Assembly (NCBI GenBank): GCA_038240295.1
Contig: JBBSDW010000010.1
Coordinates: forward strand, 1 to 38,014
Length of the DNA: 38,014 nt
From: JABDDM01 sp038240295
Lineage (GTDB): Bacteria > Bacteroidota > Ignavibacteria > Palsa-1295
Direction: 5' to 3'
Each line of letters begins with the position of its first letter. Position 1 is the first letter of the stretch. Both the position numbers and the translations under genes were made by a program. A model generated the notes under the pieces. That model saw only the letters and a program-made list of their open reading frames with translations, was not told the origin of the DNA and did not search any database. This document shows positions 8,319-17,043 of the stretch, one piece after another.

Positions 8319-8579
8319 TCATTGTCCCTTCGTGCATGTGTGTGGCGACTCTAGGGAGTGGCGAGCCGCAGAGGGCTCTTCCGAAGAGATGGTCTCGCGA
8401 GTCGAGGGCATTGCTGAACGTACCGTTCTAACAGGCCGCAGCACAACTGCCACCGATACGCATGCGGCAACCAACACGTAAATCTTGAGTGCAGTATCGA
8501 ACGTGTGGCTGCTCATCAATCCAATCGCCGTTGCGATCACGAACATTCCGCAGATAAAAGTAAACTCAAGCACACGCAT
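8319..8579 (-). CDS. Small two-helix membrane protein, unknown
   Basis: 86 residues from ATG 8579. Two hydrophobic helices, FTFICGMFVIATAIGL and IYVLVAACVSVAVVL, are followed by a polar tail. The tail has uneven composition and may be read-through into decayed DNA. No family is recognised and no strong ribosome binding site is seen. It lies between the pseudogene and the anti-sigma gene. Confidence 0.4.
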   Translation of the reverse strand: MRVLEFTFICGMFVIATAIGLMSSHTFDTALKIYVLVAACVSVAVVLRPVRTVRSAMPSTRETISSEEPSAARHSLESPHTCTKGQ

Positions 8580-8733
8580 AACGATCGATGAATAACGAAT
8601 TGGCTACTGAACTAATGACACAAATTGTCCCGCCCAATCCACATCAATTGGTATGGTTACGATAAAGTAATCTGGAGATATTGCCTCAAGGGCGTGCAAA
8701 GGCTATTGCGAACGAATCGGCATTGCCGACAGC

Positions 8734-9942
8734 TCAGAACGTATACGAGAGTCCGTAGAGCAGACGGGAGTTGATGCTGTTGGGCCCATGCGTTTCGATC
8801 TTCTTATCGTTCGGATCGAAATATTGGAGGTCGGCTGTCCAATGTGTTCTCGACAAGGAATAGGTCACGCCGGCTTGCAGACGTGATGTGACTGGGATTC
8901 GAAATCCGAGTTCAGCGGAGAATAGATTTCCTTGCTGCATCAGGCCCGCACCGATCGCGCCGGTAAGAATCAGCCTGCCGTTCAGCACTAATTCACGATG
9001 CTCGACGAAAAGCTCGGCGGTGTACCTCGTCGCGAACGATGCGCTGTCCGGTCGCAACGACAGAGGCGTCAGGTTCTCGCCCACTTTCACGCGTCCGCCA
9101 CTTGCACGGATGCCAACGAGATCTGATGCATCAAGATAATAGGCAGCGGCAATGCCTGCACCGCCAAAATCCCACAAGTGATGCATGCCGTTGGGACTTC
9201 CACCGCCATTCATGCCGAGCAGCGTGATCTCACATTTGGGCGTGGCAGATGATCGATCGAGCATGGCATCCATTGCGCGCAGAGCTGGCGCTCCATCAGT
9301 TAATTCTCCTTTAACAGGAACAGCATAAGGCCGGACGTCGCCGAACTTGCCGACCGAGTTGATCTCTTCGCTCTTCGGAAGGATGTTGCTTAGAAATTCA
9401 GATTTTTTAGGAACCTCAGTTATCGGAGCATTCGAGCGGGATGCGCTCAATGATCCATCTGAATTCCGGACCGTTGCTGTTATGGCTGACGTCACCGGAC
9501 GCTCCATTATCATTTCAGATGGCTGAGTGACCAAAGCTTGCGGCTTCTGGTCAGCCGAACCGGCTGATGAAGCTCTGTTGAGCGATGCCAATGAGCGAGT
9601 CGCGGTGCTCGTGCGAAACAATGGGGCAGTAAGATAGAGCGTAGAAACGATCGCTACGACGGCAAATGCGAATGCTCCGAGCGGAACATGGATTGGCTTT
9701 GCGATGAATGGTGCGGTGCTCGGCTGCATTGCCGCGATCGACGCAAGCAGTTTTTCTTCGACGACCGGCGCCACCGACACATTGACCTGAGCGCGATAGA
9801 TACGGCTGCGCATGGCCTCATGCTGCTGGAATAATTTCCGGTGCTCGGCGTCGGCACTTACCTGGCGAAGCAGGTCGGCGCGCTCTGCTGCTGAAAGGCG
9901 ATTATCGAAATACGCAATGATCGAATCTTCTAACAAGGTCAT
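8734..9942 (-). CDS. Anti-sigma factor fused to an outer-membrane beta-barrel domain
   Basis: 402 residues in three parts. Residues 1-85 resemble an anti-sigma domain: the sequence starts MTLLEDSIIAYFDNRLSAAE and continues RADLLRQVSADAEHRKLF, the usual pattern of ECF anti-sigma proteins, but the zinc-binding Cys/His residues are absent. Residues 86-108 form one membrane helix (LGAFAFAVVAIVSTLYLTAP). A low-complexity Ser/Pro/Ala linker runs to about 255. The last ~145 residues alternate polar and hydrophobic strands and end SYTF with a terminal phenylalanine, as outer-membrane barrels do. Its start overlaps the end of the sigma gene (ATGA). The arrangement implies the N-terminus holds the sigma factor in the cytoplasm while the C-terminus sits in the outer membrane. 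From memory, such dual-membrane-spanning anti-sigma proteins have been described in Bacteroides. The ligand is unknown. Confidence 0.75.
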   Translation of the reverse strand: MTLLEDSIIAYFDNRLSAAERADLLRQVSADAEHRKLFQQHEAMRSRIYRAQVNVSVAPVVEEKLLASIAAMQPSTAPFIAKPIHVPLGAFAFAVVAIVSTLYLTAPLFRTSTATRSLASLNRASSAGSADQKPQALVTQPSEMIMERPVTSAITATVRNSDGSLSASRSNAPITEVPKKSEFLSNILPKSEEINSVGKFGDVRPYAVPVKGELTDGAPALRAMDAMLDRSSATPKCEITLLGMNGGGSPNGMHHLWDFGGAGIAAAYYLDASDLVGIRASGGRVKVGENLTPLSLRPDSASFATRYTAELFVEHRELVLNGRLILTGAIGAGLMQQGNLFSAELGFRIPVTSRLQAGVTYSLSRTHWTADLQYFDPNDKKIETHGPNSINSRLLYGLSYTF

Positions 9943-10604
9943 AGCGAGCCACCTCGTAAGTCGATCAAGCCCGAGCTAAAAAGCGATTTGGCAAGTTTTG
10001 CCGCGCCGTCGATCTCTTTTTTGCGCCGGCGTTTTGGGGTTGGTGTTTCGCTTGGCATCAGTAGTTCACGCAGTTGCTGCTTAGCCCGCGTGACGCGCAC
10101 CTGGACATTGTGCACAGTCGTGTTGCTGATCGTCGCAATCTCTTCGTAGGAATATCCTTCGAGTTCACAGAGCAGTAACGCATCGCGATAGATCGGCTGA
10201 AGCCGCGAAAGTGCGGAAAGCAATTCGTCATCAATGCCATCGAGTCTTGCCGGATCTGCGGAGGCGTCTGTGAAAGCACGTTCCGGTGTTGCTTGCTGCT
10301 CGAGCGAAATAAAGCTCGGAGTATAGACCGAAGTCCGAAGCATGTTGAGGCAGACGCTCCTCGTGATTGAGATAAGCCAGGTCGTGATCGCCTTTGCTTC
10401 GCGAAGTTGCTGCCGGCGAGTGAATGCGCGTGTGAAGATTTCCTGGAAGGCATCTTCGGCAATCCCCTGGTCGCCCATATAATAGAGACAGTAGGTCATC
10501 ACGCGCTGGCGGTACCGTGCGTACACCTGGCGAAATGCCTCCATATCCCCTTCTATGAACCTGACGACTACCGCCGTCTCGAGATATTCCTGACTCGGTT
10601 TCAA
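9939..10604 (-). CDS. ECF-family RNA polymerase sigma-70 factor
   Basis: 221 residues. Region 2 (about residues 15-95) includes FIEGDMEAFRQVYARY, EDAFQEIFTRAF and TWLISITRSVCLNMLR. Region 4 (about 130-185) has LQPIYRDALLLCELEGYSYE and the helix-turn-helix IATISNTTVHNVQVRVTRAK. A basic tail PKRRRKKE and about 25 further residues extend beyond the usual length. The start is taken as TTG 10602-10604, because a stop lies just upstream in frame and the N-terminus has the expected distance to region 2. AGGG sits only 3 nt before it. The protein directs RNA polymerase to a regulon that cannot be read from the window, and is presumably kept inactive by the coupled anti-sigma protein that follows. Confidence 0.9.
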   Translation of the reverse strand: MKPSQEYLETAVVVRFIEGDMEAFRQVYARYRQRVMTYCLYYMGDQGIAEDAFQEIFTRAFTRRQQLREAKAITTWLISITRSVCLNMLRTSVYTPSFISLEQQATPERAFTDASADPARLDGIDDELLSALSRLQPIYRDALLLCELEGYSYEEIATISNTTVHNVQVRVTRAKQQLRELLMPSETPTPKRRRKKEIDGAAKLAKSLFSSGLIDLRGGSL

Positions 10605-11002
10605 TACCCTTGTTGATCAAAGTCGGGGCATGTCTTTTTGGCTGCCCGAATCCTCGCATCCTTCACTGAAGTTTAAGACACAAAAAAAGCTGCTTTCATC
10701 ACATTTCAATTTAGCGTGAACAATGACGAAAGCAACGTCCGCATCTGAATGACCCACCACCTGACTTTGTCTTCCTCCCTTTCACCCGTTCACGATCAAC
10801 TGGCCCAAAAGAAGCCATTTTCGACAGTTTAAACCGTGTGTGTACAAACTATTTTCATAATTCTACTTTCCCCGAGACAAGCCACGCAGCTATGAGCCTC
10901 CCTGGAAGCTGTCTAGCGGTGAAGGCGTTGACTCCCCACCCGCAGTTTGAAGCCTGATTGAATTCTTTGGTTGCGAATTATCAAACAGCGATCTTATAAA
11001 AG
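10605..11002. other. 398-nt intergenic region upstream of the sigma factor
   Basis: No gene, tRNA or clear repeat is seen on either strand. It should contain the promoter of the sigma/anti-sigma pair. A-rich and T-rich tracts occur at 10681-10690 and around 10840-10870, but no confident ECF promoter or TAnnTTTG element was identified. Confidence 0.4.
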
Positions 11003-11754
11003 TTAACATTTCCGGCTGGGCTTTAGTGCCCGCTTAAGCACCCTCCGTCGTATACGTTTATGATTCTGCAGGTGATGGTGCATGATCACGACCTTGTGGT
11101 AACCCGACAGCTGGTTCAGCTCGTGATCGATCCATGCAATGTCGCACAGGGCCACATCACCATTCGAAGCTCAGGCATTGTGCCGCAGACAGAAAACCGC
11201 GATCGTGTTGATGCCGACAAAGGCATACGTGCCGACAAGTTTGAGATAGGGAATCGGAGATCCCTCGGGATGCAGCGTGTCGCGAAACAATTCGGCAAAG
11301 CCCGATTGGAACGTGCGGATATTTTCTGCTACGTCGGTCTGCTGACAGGTCAATTGAAACGAAGGAGTTCTGCCGCAGAATGCGGTCCACCGAGAATATC
11401 ATGATTGCCGACCACCAGCGAAAGTTTATCGCGATGATAGATGCCAAACTCTTGGAACATCTCACGCGTCGCTTTCCAATATTCGGCATCGGGGACGCTT
11501 GCGATGTCACCCGAGATCACAATGTGCGAAGCCCCGCTTCTCACTGCGGCAACGATCAAGGTGCGGAGATGCTCGAGCCGCTGCGGAAAAAGCCACATGT
11601 TGATATGCGGATTCGCAATATGTGCGATAGTAAAAGCGGAAGCTCCAGTTCTGACATTAAGACGAGTACGCTGTTCGTCATCGCGAAATCGCGCGTTCTG
11701 CTGCTTGCCCAAACGGATAGGTTGAGCGGGCAATGGTGATTGATGTTCGATCAT
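11003..11754 (-). pseudogene. Metallophosphoesterase (calcineurin-like) pseudogene
   Basis: From ATG 11754 the sequence reads IAHIANPHI, VISGDIAS and VVGNHDILGG, the first metal-binding blocks of the family. The first block has N where an aspartate ligand is normal. One base is missing near 11352, moving the frame from AAELLRF to QLTCQQTDV. In the new frame an in-frame TGA at 11171-11173 interrupts the protein before NGDVALCDIAWIDHEL and the next metal block KVVIMHHHL. The frame ends at 11003-11005 without the usual final GHxH block. A frameshift, a nonsense codon, a substituted ligand and a missing end together mark a dead gene. Its original substrate is unknown. Confidence 0.75.
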
Positions 11755-11872
11755 GAGAGTAGGTAACGATCGATGCGGTCATTCGCATCTATATGATTGA
11801 ACCCAATCGATCGTCACAACGCACAAGAATGAAGTAAGTATTCGCATGATTTTTATTCAGCGTCACAATTTT

Positions 11873-11906
11873 GGGAGTGCTGAGTGCGCCTCGGGAGTAC
11901 TGAGTG
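11873..11906. repeat. Short direct repeat, 14-nt unit with a 20-nt period
   Basis: GGGAGTGCTGAGTG (11873-11886) and GGGAGTACTGAGTG (11893-11906) differ at one base and are separated by 6 nt. Function unknown. Confidence 0.5.
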
Positions 11907-12041
11907 ACTTTCGTTCGGACGCTCATACTGCAGAATTCATACTTCGAACTTGTCCCACCGCCGTCAACCCTAAATCCCTTTCCCATCCGTCGGACAAATA
12001 GGAGAGGGACTTTGAAGGACCTTTTTCTTTAAATAAAATCC

Positions 12042-12099
12042 CCCTTCTCCTAAATTTCATTCGATGACGGACGTCAGCGAATGAAATTTGGGAGAAGGG
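12042..12099. repeat. 22-bp inverted repeat (large hairpin)
   Basis: Bases 12042-12063 (starting CCCTTCTCC) pair with 12078-12099 (ending GGAGAAGGG) with a single G-U position, around a 14-nt loop. No T-run follows on the + strand. It looks like a dispersed palindromic repeat rather than a terminator; both flanking units are a dead gene and the ferredoxin 3' end. Confidence 0.65.
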
Positions 12100-12294
12100 T
12101 TGGGGATGAGGGGTTGCCCGTTCGAATGTTGACGTTTGGCTCTACTCGTGGTCAGCATTCCATTAGATCCTTCACTTCGCTAAAGCTTGTTCAGGATGAC
12201 ATGCCCAAAGTTACCGCACTTTCCAATTCATCCTTCTACTTCATACTTGCCCTACCTCCCTCACCCTAAAGCCCACACCCACGAGGCCGACAGC

Positions 12295-12654
12295 TTATCC
12301 CCTATCAAATCCCCATTTTTTTAGATTGGCCTCGATCGCTTCGCGCGATGGATGTTCGGTCAGTGGTAAGGGTGAGGTTGTGAAATCGGACTTCGTGTGA
12401 GTTGCAAATATCTCGCGATTAATTTCTACGTCATCTACAAAAACATCCGGGATCGAACTGGCGTGGTAGATCGCTTCCCAGGGGCACTCTGGAGCGCATA
12501 ATGCACAGTCGATACATTCGCTCGGTTCGATAAAGAGCTGGTTCCGATACTTCGTGTCGGGAGCGACAAGCCCATAAATACAATCGACAGGGCATACCAG
12601 TACGCATGAAACGTCAATGCAATCCGTGCAAGCACGCGTAATAACCCAGGCCAT
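12295..12654 (-). CDS. fdxA: 7Fe ferredoxin ([3Fe-4S][4Fe-4S])
   Basis: 119 residues from ATG 12654. The N-terminal cluster motif is C9-xx-C12-xxxx-C17-xxx-C21-P, with an extra C25 (PVDC). The second is C48-xx-C51-xx-C54-xxx-C58-P. This spacing is that of Azotobacter-type ferredoxin I, which holds a 3Fe-4S and a 4Fe-4S cluster. A ~60-residue C-terminal extension follows, also usual for this class. It is a soluble low-potential electron carrier in the cytoplasm; the partner enzyme is not encoded nearby. The gene lies downstream of a terminator on the same strand and therefore has its own transcription or receives read-through. Confidence 0.92.
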   Translation of the reverse strand: MAWVITRACTDCIDVSCVLVCPVDCIYGLVAPDTKYRNQLFIEPSECIDCALCAPECPWEAIYHASSIPDVFVDDVEINREIFATHTKSDFTTSPLPLTEHPSREAIEANLKKWGFDRG

Positions 12655-12665
12655 AGCTACGAATG

Positions 12666-12694
12666 AAAAACCCCGAAGCGAACTCCGGGGTTTT
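12666..12694 (-). terminator. Rho-independent terminator after the four-helix membrane protein gene
   Basis: Read on the - strand: AAAACCCCGGAG, a TTCG loop, then CTTCGGGGTTTT. The GC stem is followed by five T. It is 22 nt past the stop of the 12716-13711 gene. Confidence 0.85.
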
Positions 12695-12715
12695 GAATAA
12701 TCTAAAAGAGTCCGC

Positions 12716-13711
12716 TTATCCTCTTGAGATCAAGTCGAGTGCGATGCGCTTGAGTGCGCTATCGTCCTTATCGGCCATGATCTCCTGGATCTTACGATCA
12801 AACTGCTCGGTAACGATACGCTCGTAATCGGCGCGCGAAAGCCCGAGCTGCTGCTCCTGCTCGAACTGCGCGACTGCCGCACGGCCCTTGCCGCCTTTGA
12901 CCGCATCGACCATCTGCTTTAGGATACGATCGGTGCGTTCTTCTTCTTCCGTAAAGATCATCGTTACGGCGAGCAACGTGAGCATCGTAAATTCTACTCC
13001 GAGTGCGAAGAGAATGAACGAAGGCTTCTGTGCAGGAATGAATTTCAATCCTCGAATACCAACGACAATGATAAGGAATGCCGCTCCGCCGTATGCAGCG
13101 CCCTGCACTTTGTTCGCGTAATGCTCGACAAAGTGGTACTTCATGTACATCGAAAGTCCTGTCATCCACGAACCCTTGCCGTCGAGGAAGCGCTGAGCGC
13201 CGCTGATGGAATCGATCTCGCTTTGGACGGAATCGATATTAATATCTTCGCGGCGAGCAAGCAAGCGGGTGTTATTTTCTGGGTCGTTCTTAATGATCGA
13301 CTCAACCTCATCGGCCGAAGCAGAAAGCTGCAGCATCAAGCGTTTCTTCACATCGAGCACGGTATGATAGACGCGGTCGCGGAAGAAGGGCAGCTTCACC
13401 ATAAATCCTAACACCACCGCAAGCGCAAACCCGAAGAGTACATCGAAGGGAATAAAGCTCAGCACCATGTTGATGTCGAACTGCGCTTCGCCGAAGACGA
13501 CGTGAGCATCATAGCCCCACGTTCCCCACGTAATATTCTTTGCCCCGGCGTATTGAGCCACACCCCAGCAAAAGAGTGCGTGCACTGCGATGATCCCGAT
13601 CAAGGTGAGTAAGAGTACCGGAGCGGAAGAAGGCTTTTGCGTCTTGCGGCCGGGCATCGGCTTTGGAGCAACCCTTCCTGGTCTCGGCATGACAGATTCT
13701 GTTGTTGCCAT
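12716..13711 (-). CDS. Four-helix membrane protein, unrecognised
   Basis: 331 residues from ATG 13711. A basic, proline-rich N-terminus precedes membrane helices at about 31-55 and 82-106. A ~95-residue soluble region rich in charged helices follows, then helices at about 204-221 and 230-253, and a charged C-terminal tail of ~75 residues (TEEEERTDRILKQMVDAV onward). No enzyme motif or known domain is recognised. The tail resembles a short coiled coil. It is a single transcription unit, closed by the terminator at 12666-12694. The paired-helix layout with a cytoplasmic middle domain could fit a channel or a scaffold, but this is a guess. Confidence 0.75.
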   Translation of the reverse strand: MATTESVMPRPGRVAPKPMPGRKTQKPSSAPVLLLTLIGIIAVHALFCWGVAQYAGAKNITWGTWGYDAHVVFGEAQFDINMVLSFIPFDVLFGFALAVVLGFMVKLPFFRDRVYHTVLDVKKRLMLQLSASADEVESIIKNDPENNTRLLARREDINIDSVQSEIDSISGAQRFLDGKGSWMTGLSMYMKYHFVEHYANKVQGAAYGGAAFLIIVVGIRGLKFIPAQKPSFILFALGVEFTMLTLLAVTMIFTEEEERTDRILKQMVDAVKGGKGRAAVAQFEQEQQLGLSRADYERIVTEQFDRKIQEIMADKDDSALKRIALDLISRG

Positions 13712-13920
13712 GAAAGTATCTCTAAAAAATGAAGCGAGTCAGTCTGAAAAAAAACTTGTGAAGCTCTTGGCTTGTGTGAAGCCTCTAACTTGTGTCTTGG
13801 CAAACCTACGAAGGATTACCGATGCAAAAGTAAACTCCGACTCTTCAACGACTGTTGACGTGGTCTCAAGTCGGCTGGAACGGCCAGTCAGCTACGGTTT
13901 TCGATGAAACGTGAAGAGAA

Positions 13921-14739
13921 GTGGAATCCGAACACCTTACACACAACACTTTCTTAGTTCAAGATAGACTCGCCCACGACGCACTTGCCGCGGAGAAGTT
14001 TCTTTCGCTCATTGCCATCGTCAGGCGCCTGCGAGCCGAATGTCCCTGGGATCGTGAGCAAACTCACGAATCGCTGCGGCCCATGCTTGTCGAGGAGGCG
14101 TACGAAGTCCTCGAGGCGATAGACAGCAAAGACTACACTGAACTAAAAAAAGAACTCGGAGATCTCCTGCTACACATCCTATTCCATTCGGAAATCGGGC
14201 TCGAATCGGATGAATTTGACCTTGCCAGCGTCATTGAGGCAGAATCGGAGAAGCTAATCTACCGTCATCCGCATGTTTTTGCCGATGTAAGAGCCGATAC
14301 TCCGGAGCAGGTGAGTCACAACTGGGAGCAGCTAAAACGGCGAGAATCAGGCAGAATCAGCGTTTTAGATGGGGTGCCGGCATCGCTTCCATCGCTGCAG
14401 CGGGCAGCGCGTATACAGGAAAAGGCATCGAAAGTCGGCTTCGACTGGACGGAGAAGAAAAGTGTTTGGAAAAAAGTACGGGAAGAGATCGCGGAGTTCG
14501 AGGCCGAGAGCTCGTTAGAGCGTAGAACCGAAGAATTTGGCGACCTGCTCTTTGCGCTCGTCAATATCGCTCGTCACGAAGGAATCGAGCCCGAAGGAAC
14601 GCTCCGCGAAGCGACGCAGAAATTTGAGCGCCGATTTCGGCTCGTCGAGAAAAAAGCCGAGGCGACGGGAAGGCCGATGAAATCGTTTACGATCGAAGAG
14701 CTCGACCGGTTTTGGGATGAAGTCAAGCGCGACGAGTAG
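13921..14739 (+). CDS. mazG: MazG nucleoside triphosphate pyrophosphohydrolase
   Basis: 272 residues, the size of full-length two-domain MazG. The N-terminal domain has RRLRAECPWDREQTHESLRP, EEAYEVLEAI and ELGDLLLHILFH, the E-x2-E...E-x2-D metal sites of the all-alpha NTP pyrophosphatases. The second domain repeats the pattern with EEIAEFEAE and EFGDLLFALVNIAR. It hydrolyses (d)NTPs to NMP and pyrophosphate in the cytoplasm and is thought to clean nucleotide pools. The start is GTG 13921, preceded by GAAGAG; no ATG in this frame gives the full N-terminus. It converges with the DUF1569 gene, 33 nt apart. Confidence 0.94.
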   Translation: MESEHLTHNTFLVQDRLAHDALAAEKFLSLIAIVRRLRAECPWDREQTHESLRPMLVEEAYEVLEAIDSKDYTELKKELGDLLLHILFHSEIGLESDEFDLASVIEAESEKLIYRHPHVFADVRADTPEQVSHNWEQLKRRESGRISVLDGVPASLPSLQRAARIQEKASKVGFDWTEKKSVWKKVREEIAEFEAESSLERRTEEFGDLLFALVNIARHEGIEPEGTLREATQKFERRFRLVEKKAEATGRPMKSFTIEELDRFWDEVKRDE

Positions 14740-14772
14740 CGCCTCGGGAATGGGTGCCCAGGCCAAAGTCCC

Positions 14773-15234
14773 TTAAGCAGAGAACTGCCTCAGATGATGA
14801 TCAAGATGCTTCCACGCCAGTTTGCCGTGCTCTTCTCGGGAAAGCCTTCCTGCTGCTGCATGCGGCCGGAATTCCTGATTTGAAGGAGTTTGGGTAAAGC
14901 GGTCGTAGAGTTCGAGCAGCGTTCTCTTGTCGTTTTCAAAGGAGGTTGGCCTGGTCCCTTTTCCGCCCGATGTCTGTCGAAAGGTTTTGAGCGTCTGCTC
15001 GCCCTGTTTGAATCGCTTATCCTTCAAGATTTGGCGCTTAACAAACGGCTTAAAAAAGAAAGGTACACTCGAATGCGATTCTCGTTCGCCCAGCGCATCC
15101 CGAAGCGCATCGCTGACATGGCAGAGCATCTGCGTGATATCCATCTGACCCCATTTCCGCTCCGAAGTTTTTTGAATCGAGTCGATCCTCTCGCGGATCG
15201 ATTTTTTGGTTTTAATTTCAAAAACACTTTCCAT
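14773..15234 (-). CDS. DUF1569 (DinB-like) protein
   Basis: 153 residues if started at ATG 15234 (MESVFEIKTKK); an upstream in-frame extension to 15300 lacks protein character. It contains WGQMDITQMLCHVSDALR early and GKLAWKHLDHHLRQF at the C-terminus. The histidines in MLCH and HLDHH correspond to the metal triad of the DinB/YfiT four-helix bundle superfamily. Members may be metal-dependent transferases in thiol chemistry, but DUF1569 itself has no assigned activity. A TATCTTTG element is found about 30 nt upstream. Confidence 0.82.
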   Translation of the reverse strand: MESVFEIKTKKSIRERIDSIQKTSERKWGQMDITQMLCHVSDALRDALGERESHSSVPFFFKPFVKRQILKDKRFKQGEQTLKTFRQTSGGKGTRPTSFENDKRTLLELYDRFTQTPSNQEFRPHAAAGRLSREEHGKLAWKHLDHHLRQFSA

Positions 15235-15263
15235 TGACGCGCAATTTTTTTGAATAAGTATAG

Positions 15264-15271
15264 CAAAGATA
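15264..15271 (-). promoter_or_regulatory. Candidate -7 element TATCTTTG for the DUF1569 gene
   Basis: On the - strand TATCTTTG matches TAnnTTTG exactly and is 29 nt from the proposed ATG at 15234. A perfect small palindrome, CAATTGA-GT-TCAATTG (15276-15291), lies immediately upstream and could be an operator. Confidence 0.4.
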
Positions 15272-15500
15272 CATCCAATTGAGTTCAATTGTTGAGGCAC
15301 ATTTCAGATATGACTCTTGGGGCCGCCTTGCTGACCTCCGGCTCAGTTCTGCCCTCATACCCTAAAATCACACGGCATAATCTCTTACTGGAGAGCGTAT
15401 CTGAAATTACGTCAATATTAAGGGTCTGGCACGATATTGCGAGTGCAGCCTACACGTTCCAATTGAAAATAATGTACTGCTCCACTCAATCTTTGGGCTT

Positions 15501-17012
15501 ATGAGAACATTGTTATGTGCCCTGCTCTTTATTACAGCGGTTGCGTACCAAGCCTCAGCCCAAACGAGCAGGGAGAGCGCGGGGCAATTCCCGAGTGCGG
15601 GGAAAATGATGCCGGCCTTCACCACTCCGCATTACGCAACGGCCTACCCGCTAGCGCCGGTCGACACGACGCGCCTAAAGAAGGCGGTGAACATTCTCTT
15701 TAGCGACGACACGACTTATTATGGTAAATCGCCGGTCTACATACCGCTGATCAAGATCACGGCCTCGAATATCGCACTCTGGATCGTCGATCGCTACATC
15801 CTTAAATTCGATTTTTCTAAGGTCTCGCCTGCAACTTGGGCATATAATTTCAAGCGGGGTGTCACGTGGGAAGATAGCGACAGATTCGGTAATGACTTTT
15901 TCTTCCATCCCTACACCGGCGGCGGCTATTTCATGGATGCCCGATCAGTCGGGTACTCATTCTGGGAGAGCATCCCGTTTGCCCTCTTTGGATCGGCTGA
16001 ATGGAAATTCTTTTTTGAGAACGATCAGCCTTCGTACGGCGACCTGATTAACACAACGGTCAACGGCGCCTTTATCGGCGAAGCAACCTATCGGCTCACC
16101 TCCAATATCATTGACGATTCGAAGACAGGCGCCGAGCGAATATTACGCGAGACAGCAGTCGCGATCCTCAGCCCTTCTCGATTTTTCTCTCGATTGTTTA
16201 CAGGGAAGTTGACGAGTGTCTCGGATAAACCAACATTGGTGAAGGCACCGACCGATGTACGGCTCGGGGTTGGTACGGTGCTCGTAAATCGGGGCAATAC
16301 ATTTGGTGCAGGTCCGTTCAAAGCCGATATTAATCTTCAGGTGGAATATGGCGATCCGTTCCAGGTCGATGACACAAAGCCTTTCAGTCATTTCAAACTT
16401 GGTGGAGAACTCACTAATGGCTATGATCGCAAGTTGATCGGCGGAATGTCGGGCTACGGATTGTTGTATGGCCAGCCTGTACCGACGGGAAGTCTCGATA
16501 CCAAGGTTGGTATTTTCCAGCACTTCAACTATTTTGACAACACCGCCTTCGAACTTGGCGATGCTGCCATCGGCGCCGGCATTATCACCCGGCTTCCGGT
16601 TTCGGAATACCACAACGTCTACGCAAATCTATTCCTGAATCTCGTGCCCTTCGCTGGTAACAATGCATCCTTTGCTCCCATTGACACGACTCAGCAACGC
16701 GATTACAACTACGCATACGGCGGCATGGCCCTCGGTGAAGTTGGATTTACGCTCGGGAACAGGACTGTCGATGTGAACCTGACAGGTTATTACTATTTGT
16801 TGCACTCCTTCTATGGGGCACCTGGGGACAATACAATCGCGTTGGTGCAGCCGCGCATCTCTGTGAACGTCTGGAAGAATCTCGGGATCGGCTTCGAGCA
16901 CAAGCTCTTCTGGAGCTACAGGACATCCCCAACGCTCGCACCATTTTCGATCACGCGCACGGAACAGCGAATCTTCCTTCAGTGGACGTGGAATGATTTT
17001 ACGAAGGAATAA
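15501..17012 (+). CDS. DUF3943 family outer-envelope protein
   Basis: 503 residues from ATG 15501. A signal peptide, RTLLCALLFITAVAYQASAQ, is cleaved after AQ. The central region has WAYNFKRGVTWEDSDRFGND, then HPYTGGGYFMDARSVGYSFW and FFENDQPSYGDLINTTV, the signature block of DUF3943. Residues ~250-500 are amphipathic strands consistent with a beta barrel in the outer membrane. Function unknown for the family. The PAP2 gene follows 31 nt after its stop, so the pair is probably one transcript for envelope proteins. Confidence 0.88.
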   Translation: MRTLLCALLFITAVAYQASAQTSRESAGQFPSAGKMMPAFTTPHYATAYPLAPVDTTRLKKAVNILFSDDTTYYGKSPVYIPLIKITASNIALWIVDRYILKFDFSKVSPATWAYNFKRGVTWEDSDRFGNDFFFHPYTGGGYFMDARSVGYSFWESIPFALFGSAEWKFFFENDQPSYGDLINTTVNGAFIGEATYRLTSNIIDDSKTGAERILRETAVAILSPSRFFSRLFTGKLTSVSDKPTLVKAPTDVRLGVGTVLVNRGNTFGAGPFKADINLQVEYGDPFQVDDTKPFSHFKLGGELTNGYDRKLIGGMSGYGLLYGQPVPTGSLDTKVGIFQHFNYFDNTAFELGDAAIGAGIITRLPVSEYHNVYANLFLNLVPFAGNNASFAPIDTTQQRDYNYAYGGMALGEVGFTLGNRTVDVNLTGYYYLLHSFYGAPGDNTIALVQPRISVNVWKNLGIGFEHKLFWSYRTSPTLAPFSITRTEQRIFLQWTWNDFTKE

Positions 17013-17043
17013 GCCAGCCCACATTTTGGCCAATCGAACTCAC

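Larger units (their letters stand above)
11755..12294. other. 540-nt repeat-rich intergenic region without genes
   Basis: No coding frame is supported. It holds a direct repeat at 11873-11906, a large hairpin at 12042-12099, and phrases such as TTGTTCAGGATGACAT near 12190. From memory, phrases of that kind recur in intergenic DNA of many environmental genomes. Confidence 0.45.

Noticed and set aside
11171..11173. In-frame TGA read as selenocysteine
   Set aside because: The same gene has a frameshift, a replaced metal ligand and a missing end, and no selenocysteine hairpin is seen; a nonsense mutation is simpler.
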